From: Streptomyces flaveus | GTDB taxonomy: Bacteria; Actinomycetota; Actinomycetes; Streptomycetales; Streptomycetaceae | DNA length: 49,948 nt | Assembly: GCF_014647675.1 (NCBI RefSeq) | Contig: NZ_BMPQ01000006.1 | Coordinates: 335,095-385,042 of the forward strand | Direction: 5' to 3' | Shown: positions 1 through 8,088 of the stretch, one piece after another | How the letters are laid out: the number at the start of each line of letters is the position of its first letter | Numbering within the stretch: position 1 is the first letter of the stretch | Translations under genes and position numbers: made by a program | The notes under the pieces: generated by a model | What the model saw: only the letters and a program-made list of their open reading frames with translations | The model's database searches: none | What the model was told of the DNA's origin: nothing

Positions 1-42
1 TCAGCCGCTACCGCCCGGTGGTGATCCGGGCGGGCGGCCCTG

Positions 43-957
43 CTAGTCGTCGCCGCTGAAGATGGCGACCAGGCGCAGCATCTCGATGTAGATCCACACG
101 AGGGTCATGGTCAGGCCGAAGGCGGCCAGCCAGGACTCCTGGCGCGGAGCGCCGTAGGCGACGCCGTCCTCGATCTGCTTGAAGTCGAGCGTCAGGAAGA
201 ACGCGCCCAGGACGAGCGCGAGGATGCCGACGATCGCGCCGAGCGCACCCATGTCCCGCAGTCCGCCGTTCGGAGCGATGCCGAAGACGACCAGCAGCAG
301 GTTGACCGCCATGACGAGCACGAAGCCGATGGCGATCGTCATGCCGATACGCGCGTACCTGGCGGTGACCCGGATCCAGCCCGCTCGGTAGACGAGAAGG
401 GTGGCACCGGTGATCGCCATGGTGCCGAGCACCGCCTGGAAGGGCGCACCCGACCAGCGGCTGTTGAACATCTCGCTGATCACTCCGAGGAAGACGCCCT
501 CGAAGGCGGCGTACGACAGGATCAGCGCGGGCGAGGCCTTGCGCTTGAACGTCTGGACCAGGGCCAGGACCATCGCGATGAGCGCCGAGCCGATGGCCAG
601 ACCCCAGCTGCTCGGCGAGACCGGCAGCAGGGCCCAGGCGAGCACCGCGCCGACGACGACCGTGCCGAGCGTCATGGCCGAGCGGGCGACGACGTCGTCC
701 ATCGTCATGCGGTCGGCGGCGGGCGGGGCCTGCGGCGGGGCGCCGTGCTGGCCGTCCTGCGGGGCGTACGGGGTCTGTGCGTAAGGATTCTGCGCGTACG
801 GGTTGCCGCCCTGCGGGGCGTACGGGGAGCCCTGTGCGTACGGGTTCCCCTGCGTGCCGACAGCGGGGCCCCCGGCCTGCGGCTGGGCGTTGAAGCCCGC
901 GTAGCCGTTGTCGCGGCTGAACCCCCGTCGCGAGAAGACCGGGTTGCTGCTCCTCAT
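43..957 (-). CDS. Bax inhibitor-1/YccA family membrane protein
   Basis: 304-aa integral membrane protein. Residues 1-85 are a cytosolic Gly/Pro/Tyr/Gln-rich tail with repeated NPYAQ and PYAPQ units. About seven hydrophobic segments follow (roughly 92-110, 115-137, 141-164, 173-193, 202-225, 238-260, 278-302), the usual topology of the BI-1/YccA (TMBIM) family, whose members have been linked to ion leak and membrane stress; the actinobacterial role is unknown. The start is well supported: GGAGG lies 6 nt before the ATG. It appears monocistronic, reading away from the pobA side. The fold assignment is firm from length, topology and the acidic residues in the last two segments; the function is not. 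Confidence 0.85.
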   Translation of the reverse strand: MRSSNPVFSRRGFSRDNGYAGFNAQPQAGGPAVGTQGNPYAQGSPYAPQGGNPYAQNPYAQTPYAPQDGQHGAPPQAPPAADRMTMDDVVARSAMTLGTVVVGAVLAWALLPVSPSSWGLAIGSALIAMVLALVQTFKRKASPALILSYAAFEGVFLGVISEMFNSRWSGAPFQAVLGTMAITGATLLVYRAGWIRVTARYARIGMTIAIGFVLVMAVNLLLVVFGIAPNGGLRDMGALGAIVGILALVLGAFFLTLDFKQIEDGVAYGAPRQESWLAAFGLTMTLVWIYIEMLRLVAIFSGDD

Positions 958-1151
958 TTCACTCCTCCATGGCCACCCTGCGTGGCTCTGGCTTCAAGAG
1001 TAATGGGTAGGCAAAGGGATGCCTCTAGTGCTTGGGGAGGATCTTTCCTCTGTTGTGACCGGGAACGCCAGTGTTCAATCCAGCATTCCCGGCACCGTTA
1101 CAACGCCGCCACGGGCCACTCCGGTTCCCCCGATCGTGGTGCTCCCCGCGA

Positions 1152-2327
1152 TCACTCCAGCGGGAAGCCCGTGTAGCACTCGGCGAGGTCCTGTTCGGCC
1201 GAGCGGGCGGCGGTGATCCGGTCGAGGCGGGCGAGCTGGATCCGGTCCTCGAAGGGCGTCGCGCCGGGCGTGCGGTGCAGCAGGGTCGTCATCGCGTACG
1301 AGAAACGCTCGGCCTGCCATACGCGGCGCAGACAGGTCTCGGAGTAGGCGTCCAGGCGCTCGGCCGAACCGGTCTCCTTGAGGTGGACGAGCGCCCGCGC
1401 GAAGGTGACGACGTCGCCGACGGCGAGGTTCAGGCCCTTCGCTCCGGTGGGCGGCACGATATGGGCGGCGTCCCCGGCGAGGAAGAGCCGTCCGTGGCGC
1501 ATCGGCTCGTGGACGTAACTGCGCATCGGCGTCACGGACTTCTGCGTGATCGGGCCCCTCTCGAGCCTCCAGTCGTCGGCCGTCTCGAAGCGGCGCTCCA
1601 GCTCGTCCCAGATCGCCTCGTCGGTCCATTCCTCGGCGTCCGTGCCCTCGGGCACCTGGAGGTAGAGGCGGGAGACCTGCGGGGAGCGCATGCTCAGCAG
1701 GGCGAAGCCGCGGTCGTGGTGGGCGTAGACGAGTTCGTCGTGCGAGGGCGGTACGTCGGCGAGGATGCCGAGCCAGCCGAAGGGGTACGTCCGCTCGAAG
1801 ACCTGCGTGAGCTCCTCGGGGATCGCCTTGCGCGCTACACCCCAGGAGCCGTCGCAGCCGACGACGTAGTCGCACTCCAGGACGTCCTCGCGCCCCTCGT
1901 GCCTGAAGCGCACGAGCGGGCTTTCGCTGTCCGCCCCCTCCACGGCCAGTGCCTCCGCCTCGAAGAGCAGCGGTCCGCCCTCCTTGAGCTGGAGCGCGAT
2001 GAGGTCCTTGCAGACCTCCGTCTGCGCGTACACCATCACCGACCGGCCACCCGTGAGTCCGGGGAAGTCGACACGGTGGCGGCGCTTCGCGAAGCGCAGC
2101 TCGATCCCGTCGTGCCGCAGCCCCTCGCGGTCCATCCGCTCGCCGGCGCCGGCCGCGCGCAGCACGTCGACCGTGCCCTGCTCCAGGATTCCGGCCCGCT
2201 GCCGATGCTCCACGTACGCGCGGTCGCGGCTCTCCAGGACGACCGAGTCGATCCCCGCGTTGTGCAGCAGCCGCGCCAGCAGCAGCCCGGCCGGTCCGGC
2301 CCCGATGATCCCGACGGTGGTACGCAT
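1152..2327 (-). CDS. pobA: 4-hydroxybenzoate 3-monooxygenase
   Basis: 391-aa class A flavoprotein hydroxylase that converts 4-hydroxybenzoate to protocatechuate using NAD(P)H and O2, feeding the beta-ketoadipate pathway in the cytosol. Seen in the sequence: an N-terminal FAD fold with GAGPAGLLLARLL (about residues 8-20), the DG motif in VVGCDGSWG (about 160) and the late GD motif in LFLAGDAAHIVPPTGAKGLN (about 282-302). Length matches the PobA family. The ATG is preceded by AAGGGG. The gene stands alone; no protocatechuate genes are in the window. A perfect inverted repeat 53-72 bp upstream of the ATG is a plausible operator for an IclR-type PobR regulator (inference). Confidence 0.9.
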   Translation of the reverse strand: MRTTVGIIGAGPAGLLLARLLHNAGIDSVVLESRDRAYVEHRQRAGILEQGTVDVLRAAGAGERMDREGLRHDGIELRFAKRRHRVDFPGLTGGRSVMVYAQTEVCKDLIALQLKEGGPLLFEAEALAVEGADSESPLVRFRHEGREDVLECDYVVGCDGSWGVARKAIPEELTQVFERTYPFGWLGILADVPPSHDELVYAHHDRGFALLSMRSPQVSRLYLQVPEGTDAEEWTDEAIWDELERRFETADDWRLERGPITQKSVTPMRSYVHEPMRHGRLFLAGDAAHIVPPTGAKGLNLAVGDVVTFARALVHLKETGSAERLDAYSETCLRRVWQAERFSYAMTTLLHRTPGATPFEDRIQLARLDRITAARSAEQDLAECYTGFPLE

Positions 2328-2379
2328 CGGTACGCCCCTTCGCGCTGTTCGTGCGGTAGTGTTCTTCGCAGCGTTCGTC

Positions 2380-2399
2380 TGGTGAAATTTATTTCACCA
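2380..2399. promoter_or_regulatory. Candidate pobA operator (9-bp inverted repeat)
   Basis: TGGTGAAAT and ATTTCACCA are perfect inverted arms separated by two T residues. The site is 53-72 bp upstream of the pobA start codon and is AT-rich compared with its surroundings, as expected of an operator or promoter element. pobA of S. coelicolor is known to be repressed by the IclR-family protein PobR. That this palindrome is the PobR site is inference. Confidence 0.55.
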
Positions 2400-2505
2400 A
2401 TTTCTCAGCGTGAGTCTCCGACGGCGTACGGCCGCTGTCAACGGTTCTGCCGTGAAGTCTTCAATGAACGATGCAGGGAAACCGCGGGCTCGCGAGAGGG
2501 TCGGG

Positions 2506-2592
2506 TGGTGCCCGGAGCCGGACTTGAACCGGCACGCCCGCGTAGGGGCAGCGAGGTTTAAGCTCGCCGTGTCTGCATTCCACCATCCGGGC
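2506..2592 (-). tRNA. bldA: tRNA-Leu(UAA), bldA
   Basis: 87-nt class II tRNA including an encoded CCA (2506-2508). The acceptor arms GCCCGGA/TCCGGGC pair perfectly. The anticodon stem GCGAG/CTCGC encloses the loop CTTAAAC with anticodon UAA at 2558-2560, and there is a long variable arm and a canonical GGTTCAAGTCC T-loop region. In Streptomyces this is bldA, the only tRNA that reads UUA efficiently; its mature form accumulates late and thereby gates translation of TTA-containing regulatory genes for aerial growth and antibiotic production. It is transcribed toward pobA, with 178 nt between the tRNA and the pobA start. Confidence 0.97.
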
Positions 2593-2987
2593 AGGCCATG
2601 GGCTCCGCATTTTGAGGTTCCGAGCCTAACGGGGCGCATCCCTCGAACAGCGGACGGGCGGCTCGATGTTGTCTTATTTTATTGACGTCTGAGGGTGCAT
2701 CAGCCCACCGTACGGGCGATCGGCACTTGCCACGAGCCCTTTCACAGAGGCCTCGCGGCACCTGCGGAATGACGTGAATTCACCGCCCGAACGAGCGTCA
2801 CCCGACGAACCGTCACCGATGACCCTGTCAGGGGTACGTGTCATCCGCAGGTATGACTCAAGCGCGCACGGTCCGACCGCAGTCGCCCATCAGAACCGGA
2901 GCAGCGGCTGACTACACGGCGCCGATCGGCCACGACGATGGAAGCCACGTTCGCCACTCGTCGTCGTACCGACAGGAGCACTGACCC
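2593..2987. promoter_or_regulatory. Gene-free spacer with bldA and ABC-transporter promoters
   Basis: 395 nt without a gene between the divergent bldA and the ABC ATPase. On the minus strand a TAGGCT hexamer at 2623-2628 is a plausible -10 box for bldA, placing transcription start about 24 nt before the mature 5' end; I see no convincing -35. An AT-rich stretch at about 2666-2684 (TTGTCTTATTTTATTGACG) stands out in this GC-rich context. On the plus strand an AGGAG site lies 9 nt before the GTG at 2988. No conserved RNA structure or small gene was recognised. Confidence 0.4.
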
Positions 2988-3761
2988 GTGACCACCACCA
3001 CTCCCATCGCCGGACGCGCCACCGCCGTGGCAGCGCGCGCCTCGGATCTGTCGAAGGTCTACGGACAGGGCGAGACCCAGGTGGTCGCCCTGGACCGGGT
3101 CTCTGTCGACTTCCGGCAGGCCGAACTCACCGCGATCATGGGTCCTTCCGGGTCCGGCAAGTCCACGCTGATGCACTGTGTGGCGGGCCTGGACTCGTTC
3201 TCGTCCGGCTCCGTGCGGATCGGTGACACGGAGCTCGGCTCCCTCAAGGACAAGCAGCTGACGAAGCTTCGGCGGGACAAGATCGGGTTCATCTTCCAGG
3301 CGTTCAACCTGCTGCCGACGTTGACGGCGCTGGAGAACATCACCCTTCCGATGGACATCGCGGGCCGCAAGGCCGACAAGGAGTGGCTGAACTCGGTGAT
3401 CGGGATGGTGGGGCTCGCCGACCGCCTCTCCCACCGGCCCACCCAGCTCTCCGGCGGCCAGCAGCAGCGGGTCGCCGTGGCGCGGGCGCTCGCCTCCAAG
3501 CCGGAGATCATCTTCGGCGACGAGCCGACCGGGAACCTTGACTCGCGCTCGGGTGCGGAGGTGCTTGGGTTCCTGCGCAACTCCGTACGGGAGTTGGGGC
3601 AGACCGTGGTGATGGTCACCCATGACCCGGTGGCCGCGGCGTATGCCGACCGGGTCGTGTTCCTCGCGGACGGGCGCATCGTCGATGAGGTGTATGGGCC
3701 TACGGCGGATTCGGTGCTGGATCGGATGAAGCAGTTCGATGCCAAGGGTCGTACCAGCTGA
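2988..3761 (+). CDS. ABC transporter ATP-binding protein (MacB/LolD type)
   Basis: 257-aa ATPase subunit. Walker A GPSGSGKST at 52-60, Q-loop FQAFNLLP at 103-110, signature LSGGQ at 154-158, Walker B IIFGDE at 174-179 and H-switch THD at 211-213 are all intact. The short GNLDSRSGAEVL segment after Walker B is typical of the MacB/LolD/FtsE class, which pairs with FtsX-like permeases and usually powers extracytoplasmic mechanotransmission or export rather than import. GTG start behind ACAGGAG. The cognate permease follows 248 nt downstream. It is closely similar to the ATPase at 30140-30928, including the run MGPSGSGKSTLMH and the LRRDKIGFIFQAFNLLPTL block. Substrate unknown. Confidence 0.92.
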   Translation: MTTTTPIAGRATAVAARASDLSKVYGQGETQVVALDRVSVDFRQAELTAIMGPSGSGKSTLMHCVAGLDSFSSGSVRIGDTELGSLKDKQLTKLRRDKIGFIFQAFNLLPTLTALENITLPMDIAGRKADKEWLNSVIGMVGLADRLSHRPTQLSGGQQQRVAVARALASKPEIIFGDEPTGNLDSRSGAEVLGFLRNSVRELGQTVVMVTHDPVAAAYADRVVFLADGRIVDEVYGPTADSVLDRMKQFDAKGRTS

Positions 3762-3782
3762 CGCTGGTTGTGCGGTGACTGG

Positions 3783-3893
3783 GGCTGCGCCCCAAGCCCC
3801 CGGGTCGTGTCTCGGGTGCGGCCCGGTGGGGGTTGGTCGCGCCCGCGCGGCGGAGCCGCAAGTTGACACAGCCCCGCGCCCCTAAAGGGGCGC
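3783..3893. repeat. Streptomyces-type GC-rich intergenic repeat
   Basis: This spacer between ATPase and permease holds short hairpin units: GGGGCTGCGCCCC (3781-3793), a GCGG/CCGC hairpin near 3847-3859, and the inverted repeat GCGCCCC-TAAA-GGGGCGC at 3876-3893. The phrase ending in CAGCCCCGCGCCCCTAAAGG is of a kind I recall from many Streptomyces intergenic regions. It may attenuate permease transcription relative to the ATPase. A related fragment lies at 27446-27480. Confidence 0.5.
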
Positions 3894-4009
3894 TCCCCGT
3901 GGCGCCCGCTCGAAGGGGCACCCCTGTGCCCGCAGTTGGCCACCGGCCTACGCCCCGGACTCGCCCACCAGCCTGTTCTGCCCTCCCACTCCTGGACTGA
4001 GAAGACACC

Positions 4010-6544
4010 ATGTTCCGTACTGCCCTGCGCAACGTGCTCGCGCACAAGGCCAGGTTGTTGATGACCGTGCTCGCCGTGATGCTCGGCGTGGCGTTCGTGT
4101 CCGGCACCCTGGTCTTCGCCGACACCCTCTCCAACGCCTTCCGCAAGCAGTCGGCGAAGAGCTACGACAACGTCGCGGTCGCCGTCACCTCGTACGCCAA
4201 CCCGGACGACCCCAAGGAAGAACCCGGCCTCTCCCGGAAAACCCTCGACAAGATCTCCGCCGTGGACGGCGTCGCCGGCGTGGACGGCCGAGTCGAGGGC
4301 TTCGCCGGAGTCGCCGACCCCGACGGGAAGCTGATCGGCGTCGGCTGGTCCAACAAGGGCTCCAACTTCGCCCCCGGCAAGGACGGCAAGGACACGGCCT
4401 ACACGTTCACCGACGGCTCGGGCCCGGTGAAGGACGATCAGATCGCCCTGGACAAGGAATCCGCGACCAAGGGCGAGTACCAGGTCGGCGACCGGGTGCG
4501 GGTCGCGACCAACGGACCGGTGAAGGAGTACACCCTCAGCGGTGTGTTCACCACCGAGGACGGCGCCGTGAACGCCGGCGGCAGCCTCGTCCTCTTCGAC
4601 ACCGCGGTCGCCCAGAAGCAGTACCTCAAGCCGGGCTACTTCGAGAACGTCACCGTCACCGCCGCCCCCGGCGCGTCCGACGCAAAGATCCTGGACGCGG
4701 TCAAGCGGCTGCTGCCCGACACGGCCGAGGCGCAGACCGGCCAGGCCCTCGCGGACGAGCAGGCGCAGCAGATCGAACAGGGACTGGGCAGCCTCAAGCA
4801 GATCCTGCTCGGCTTCGCGGGCATCGCGCTGTTCGTCGGGATCTTCCTGATCTCCAACACCTTCACGATGCTGGTCGCCCAGCGCACGAAGGAGATCGCC
4901 CTGATGCGCGCCGTCGGCGCGTCGCGCAAGCAGATCACCCGCTCAGTGCTCGCCGAGGCCGCAGTGGTGGGCCTGGTCGCCTCGGTGATCGGCTTCGTCC
5001 TGGGCATCGGTCTTGCGGTCGGTCTGCGGTCCGGAATGGCCGCGTTCGAGATGAAGGTGCCGGACGGCCCGCTGATCCTGTCCGCCACGCCGGTGCTCGC
5101 CGCGATCGGCGTCGGTGTGCTGATCACGACGTTCGCCGCCTGGCTGCCCGGCCGTCGGGCCGCGAAGATCCCGCCGGTGGCGGCCATGAGCAGCGTCCAC
5201 GCGGTGGCGACCACCAAGTCGCTGGTGGTGCGCAACTCCATCGGTACGGCCATCACCGGCCTCGGCGCGGCAGCGATCGTGGCGGGTGCCTCGACCGGCG
5301 GCAGCGATGGCCGTATGTACATCGGGGCGGGCGCGTTCTTCGCGCTGATCGGTGTGATCATCCTGATCCCGCTGCTGTCCCGGCCCGTGATCGCGCTCGT
5401 CCGTCCGCTGCTGGTCGGCCCCTTCGGGGTGTCCGGCAAGCTGGCCGGCCAGAACGCGGTACGCAATCCGCGCCGCACCGGAGCCACCGCCTCCGCGCTG
5501 GCCATCGGACTGACGCTGGTGACCGGCCTGTCGGTGATCGGTATCACGGTCGGCACGGCCATCGACAAGATGACCACGGACAACATCAAAGCCGACTACA
5601 TGGTCTCGATGGCGAACGGCGGGGACCTCGACCAGTCCGCACTGACGGCGCTGGAGAAGGCGAAGGGCGTCACCGCGGTCTCGCCGCAGCAGGACGTCGG
5701 CCTCGAGGTCGGTGCCGATGACTTCGTGTCCGCTTCGGGGGTCACGCCGGGCGCCATCCAGCAGGTCCTGAACCTCGACGTCGTCAGCGGCGACATCGAC
5801 TCGCTCGCCAAGGGCCAGATCGCGGTCGCCGAAAAGACGGCCAAGAGCAAGGGCTGGAAAACCGGCGACAGCGTCAACGTCACCTTCACCGACGAGGCGA
5901 AGGCCACGCTGACAGTCGGCGCCGTCTACAAGGACAGCGAGTTCCTCTCCCCCGTCCTCATCGACACCAAGGTCGTGAACCCGCACGAGGTGAAGCCGTA
6001 CATCCCGCAGATCTTCGTGAAGGTCGACGGCGGCCAGACCTCGGCGAACGAGAAGGTCCTCATCGACGCGCTGGGCGACAACCCCGCGATGACGGTCATG
6101 GACAAGCAGGACATCCGCAACGAGTTCGGCGGCGCCATCAACACGATGCTGAACATCATGTACGGCCTGCTGGCGATGGCCCTGATCATCGCGGTGCTGG
6201 GCGTGGTCAACACCCTCGCGATGTCGGTCTTCGAACGGCAGCAGGAGATCGGCATGCTGCGGGCGATCGGTCTCGACCGGCGCCGGGTGAAGCGGATGGT
6301 CCGGCTGGAGGCCGTGGTCATCTCGGTGTTCGGCGCGGTCATCGGCATCGGTCTCGGCTCGTTCCTCGGCTGGGCGATCGGCGAGACCATCAAGAGCGCG
6401 ATCCCGGGCTACGCGCTGGTCCTGCCCTGGGACCGGATCGGGATCTTCCTGGTGCTGGCCGGTCTGGTGGGCGTCCTGGCCGCGCTGTGGCCGGCCCGCA
6501 ACGCCGCGAGGCTGAACATGCTGAACGCGATCAAGACGGAATAG
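4010..6544 (+). CDS. ABC transporter permease, FtsX-like (two FtsX units)
   Basis: 844-aa permease. It has an N-terminal membrane segment (about 18-40), a first extracytoplasmic MacB-PCD-like domain (about 45-255), a first FtsX core with three segments (about 265-380), a middle membrane pair plus a further segment (about 415-515), a second extracytoplasmic domain (about 520-705) and a second FtsX core (about 715-840) with the family run EIGMLRAIGLDRRRVKRM. This ten-segment duplicated layout is typical of actinobacterial FtsX permeases. The ATG lies behind a weak ribosome site (TGAGAAG). It works with the ATPase at 2988; the gene ends in a strong hairpin. Substrate unknown; likely lipid, lipoprotein or peptide-stress handling (inference). 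Confidence 0.9.
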   Translation: MFRTALRNVLAHKARLLMTVLAVMLGVAFVSGTLVFADTLSNAFRKQSAKSYDNVAVAVTSYANPDDPKEEPGLSRKTLDKISAVDGVAGVDGRVEGFAGVADPDGKLIGVGWSNKGSNFAPGKDGKDTAYTFTDGSGPVKDDQIALDKESATKGEYQVGDRVRVATNGPVKEYTLSGVFTTEDGAVNAGGSLVLFDTAVAQKQYLKPGYFENVTVTAAPGASDAKILDAVKRLLPDTAEAQTGQALADEQAQQIEQGLGSLKQILLGFAGIALFVGIFLISNTFTMLVAQRTKEIALMRAVGASRKQITRSVLAEAAVVGLVASVIGFVLGIGLAVGLRSGMAAFEMKVPDGPLILSATPVLAAIGVGVLITTFAAWLPGRRAAKIPPVAAMSSVHAVATTKSLVVRNSIGTAITGLGAAAIVAGASTGGSDGRMYIGAGAFFALIGVIILIPLLSRPVIALVRPLLVGPFGVSGKLAGQNAVRNPRRTGATASALAIGLTLVTGLSVIGITVGTAIDKMTTDNIKADYMVSMANGGDLDQSALTALEKAKGVTAVSPQQDVGLEVGADDFVSASGVTPGAIQQVLNLDVVSGDIDSLAKGQIAVAEKTAKSKGWKTGDSVNVTFTDEAKATLTVGAVYKDSEFLSPVLIDTKVVNPHEVKPYIPQIFVKVDGGQTSANEKVLIDALGDNPAMTVMDKQDIRNEFGGAINTMLNIMYGLLAMALIIAVLGVVNTLAMSVFERQQEIGMLRAIGLDRRRVKRMVRLEAVVISVFGAVIGIGLGSFLGWAIGETIKSAIPGYALVLPWDRIGIFLVLAGLVGVLAALWPARNAARLNMLNAIKTE

Positions 6545-6555
6545 CCGTACGCGCA

Positions 6556-6599
6556 CGAGGGCCCCGTTCCCGGGAGACCGGGAGGGAACGGGGCCCTCG
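6556..6599. terminator. Bidirectional hairpin terminator
   Basis: A perfect 16-bp inverted repeat (arms 6556-6571 and 6584-6599, beginning CGAGGGCCCC) with a 12-nt loop sits between the convergent permease (ends 6544) and methyltransferase (ends 6605). It lacks a T-tract, as is common in Streptomyces. Confidence 0.8.
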
Positions 6600-6604
6600 G
6601 CGTT

Positions 6605-7894
6605 TCAGCCCCAGGTACGCGCGCGCAGCGGCATCCCCGACGCGCCGGACCCGGGGGTCTTCACCGCGAGCACCTGGTTCACGCTGATGCCGTTGTGCTC
6701 GAAGGCGAGGGCGGAGGCGGCCATGTAGAGCCGCCAGACGCGAGCCCGGCCGGGGCTGGTGAGGCGGACCGCGAGCGGCCAGCCGGCCTCCAGGTTGGCG
6801 ACCCAGTGGCGCAGGGTGAGCGCGTAGTGCTCGCGGATCGACTCGACGTCCCGCACCTCGAACCCGGCGCTCTCGAGCTGCGTGACGGTGCTGCCGATGG
6901 GCGCGAGTTCGCCGTCCGGGAAGACGTACGCGTCGATGAACTCGTCGACCTCGTACGCCGATTCGTCGCGCCGCGGACGCCGGCCGATCTGGTGGTTCAG
7001 CAGCCGCCCGCCCGGCTTCAGCAGGGCGAACAGGGTCCGCGCGTACTCCAGGTACCGTTCGCTGCCGACGTGTTCGGCCATGCCGACGGAGGAGATCGCG
7101 TCGTACGGCCCGTCGGCGACGTCACGGTAGTCCTGGACGCGGATCTCGACGCGGTCGGTGAGCCCTTCGTCGGCGACGCGCTTGCGGGCGTACGCGGCCT
7201 GCTCGTGCGACAGCGTGACGCCGACGACGCTCACGCCGTGCTCGCGGGCGGCGTGGATGGCCATCGAGCCCCAGCCGCAGCCGACGTCGAGCAGCCGCCC
7301 GCCCGGCTTCAAGTCCAGCTTGCGGGCGATGAGTTCGAGCTTGTCGCGCTGGGCGTCCTCGAGGGTGGCGTCCGGGGTGGGCCAGTACGCGCACGAGTAG
7401 ACCATCGACGGCCCGAGGACGATCTCGTAGAAGTCGTTGCCGACGTCGTAGTGGTGGCTGATGGCGCGTCTGTCGGTGCGCTTGGTGTGCAGATGGGAGC
7501 GCCTGCGCACCTCCTCGCGGGGCGGGGCGGGCGGCAGCGGGGGCCACGCCATCCTCACGAGCCCGCGCACGGCGGCCCGTGCCTCCGGATCCCGCAACGT
7601 CTCCCCCAGGCCCCGGGCGTCCTCGCCACGCTCCCAGACGAGCCCCGAGATCAGCTCGAGGACGGCGTAGAGGTCACCGTCCACGGTCAGATCACCGGCG
7701 ACCCAGGCCCGGGCGAGCCCCAACTCCCCCGGCTTCCACAGCAGCCGGCGAAGAGCACGGCGATTACGTACGACGAGGGTCGGGGCACCCGGCGGACCCG
7801 CTTCCGAACCGTCCCAGGCGCGCAGACGCACCGGGAGCGGCGCCCCCAGCAGCTGTTCAAGGAGAGTCTCGAGCCGCAGTGCGGCGTCCTGCAT
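6605..7894 (-). CDS. Cyclopropane-fatty-acyl-phospholipid synthase family SAM methyltransferase
   Basis: 429 aa. The N-terminal third (about 1-130) is the variable lipid-binding-type region of CFA synthases. The SAM-binding motif LLDVGCGWGSMAIHAA follows at about 201-216, preceded by ISHHYDVGNDFYE and GPSMVYSCAYW, both diagnostic of the CFA/mycolic-acid cyclopropane synthase family. Later NHQIG, ALLKPGGRLL and a C-terminal W-rich helix also fit. It would act on unsaturated or branched acyl chains at the membrane face. The ATG at 7894 is chosen over the upstream GTG (7903) because GGAGG abuts the GTG but sits 8 nt from the ATG. It is separated from ndh by a terminator. The exact product (cyclopropane or methyl branch) cannot be told. 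Confidence 0.85.
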   Translation of the reverse strand: MQDAALRLETLLEQLLGAPLPVRLRAWDGSEAGPPGAPTLVVRNRRALRRLLWKPGELGLARAWVAGDLTVDGDLYAVLELISGLVWERGEDARGLGETLRDPEARAAVRGLVRMAWPPLPPAPPREEVRRRSHLHTKRTDRRAISHHYDVGNDFYEIVLGPSMVYSCAYWPTPDATLEDAQRDKLELIARKLDLKPGGRLLDVGCGWGSMAIHAAREHGVSVVGVTLSHEQAAYARKRVADEGLTDRVEIRVQDYRDVADGPYDAISSVGMAEHVGSERYLEYARTLFALLKPGGRLLNHQIGRRPRRDESAYEVDEFIDAYVFPDGELAPIGSTVTQLESAGFEVRDVESIREHYALTLRHWVANLEAGWPLAVRLTSPGRARVWRLYMAASALAFEHNGISVNQVLAVKTPGSGASGMPLRARTWG

Positions 7895-8015
7895 GGCGCA
7901 CACCTCCGTGACGATGGATCCCAGAAGTCCAACACCACGTAAACACCGCGACGGCCAAAGCGCAGTCCCGCAAAAGCGTTACATCCGCGCAAATTACGGC
8001 GCGGGCGAGAAAACG

Positions 8016-8059
8016 CCGAAGGGGCCCCCCGCACCACGGATGGCGGGGAGCCCCTTCGG
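8016..8059. terminator. Hairpin terminator downstream of ndh
   Basis: The inverted repeat CCGAAGGGGC (8016-8025) / GCCCCTTCGG (8050-8059), extended inward by CCCC/GGGG pairing, lies 30 nt beyond the ndh stop and before the methyltransferase gene, so it should end the ndh transcript. Confidence 0.7.
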
Positions 8060-8088
8060 GTCGATTCGGGTCGATCAGTGACCGAAGG

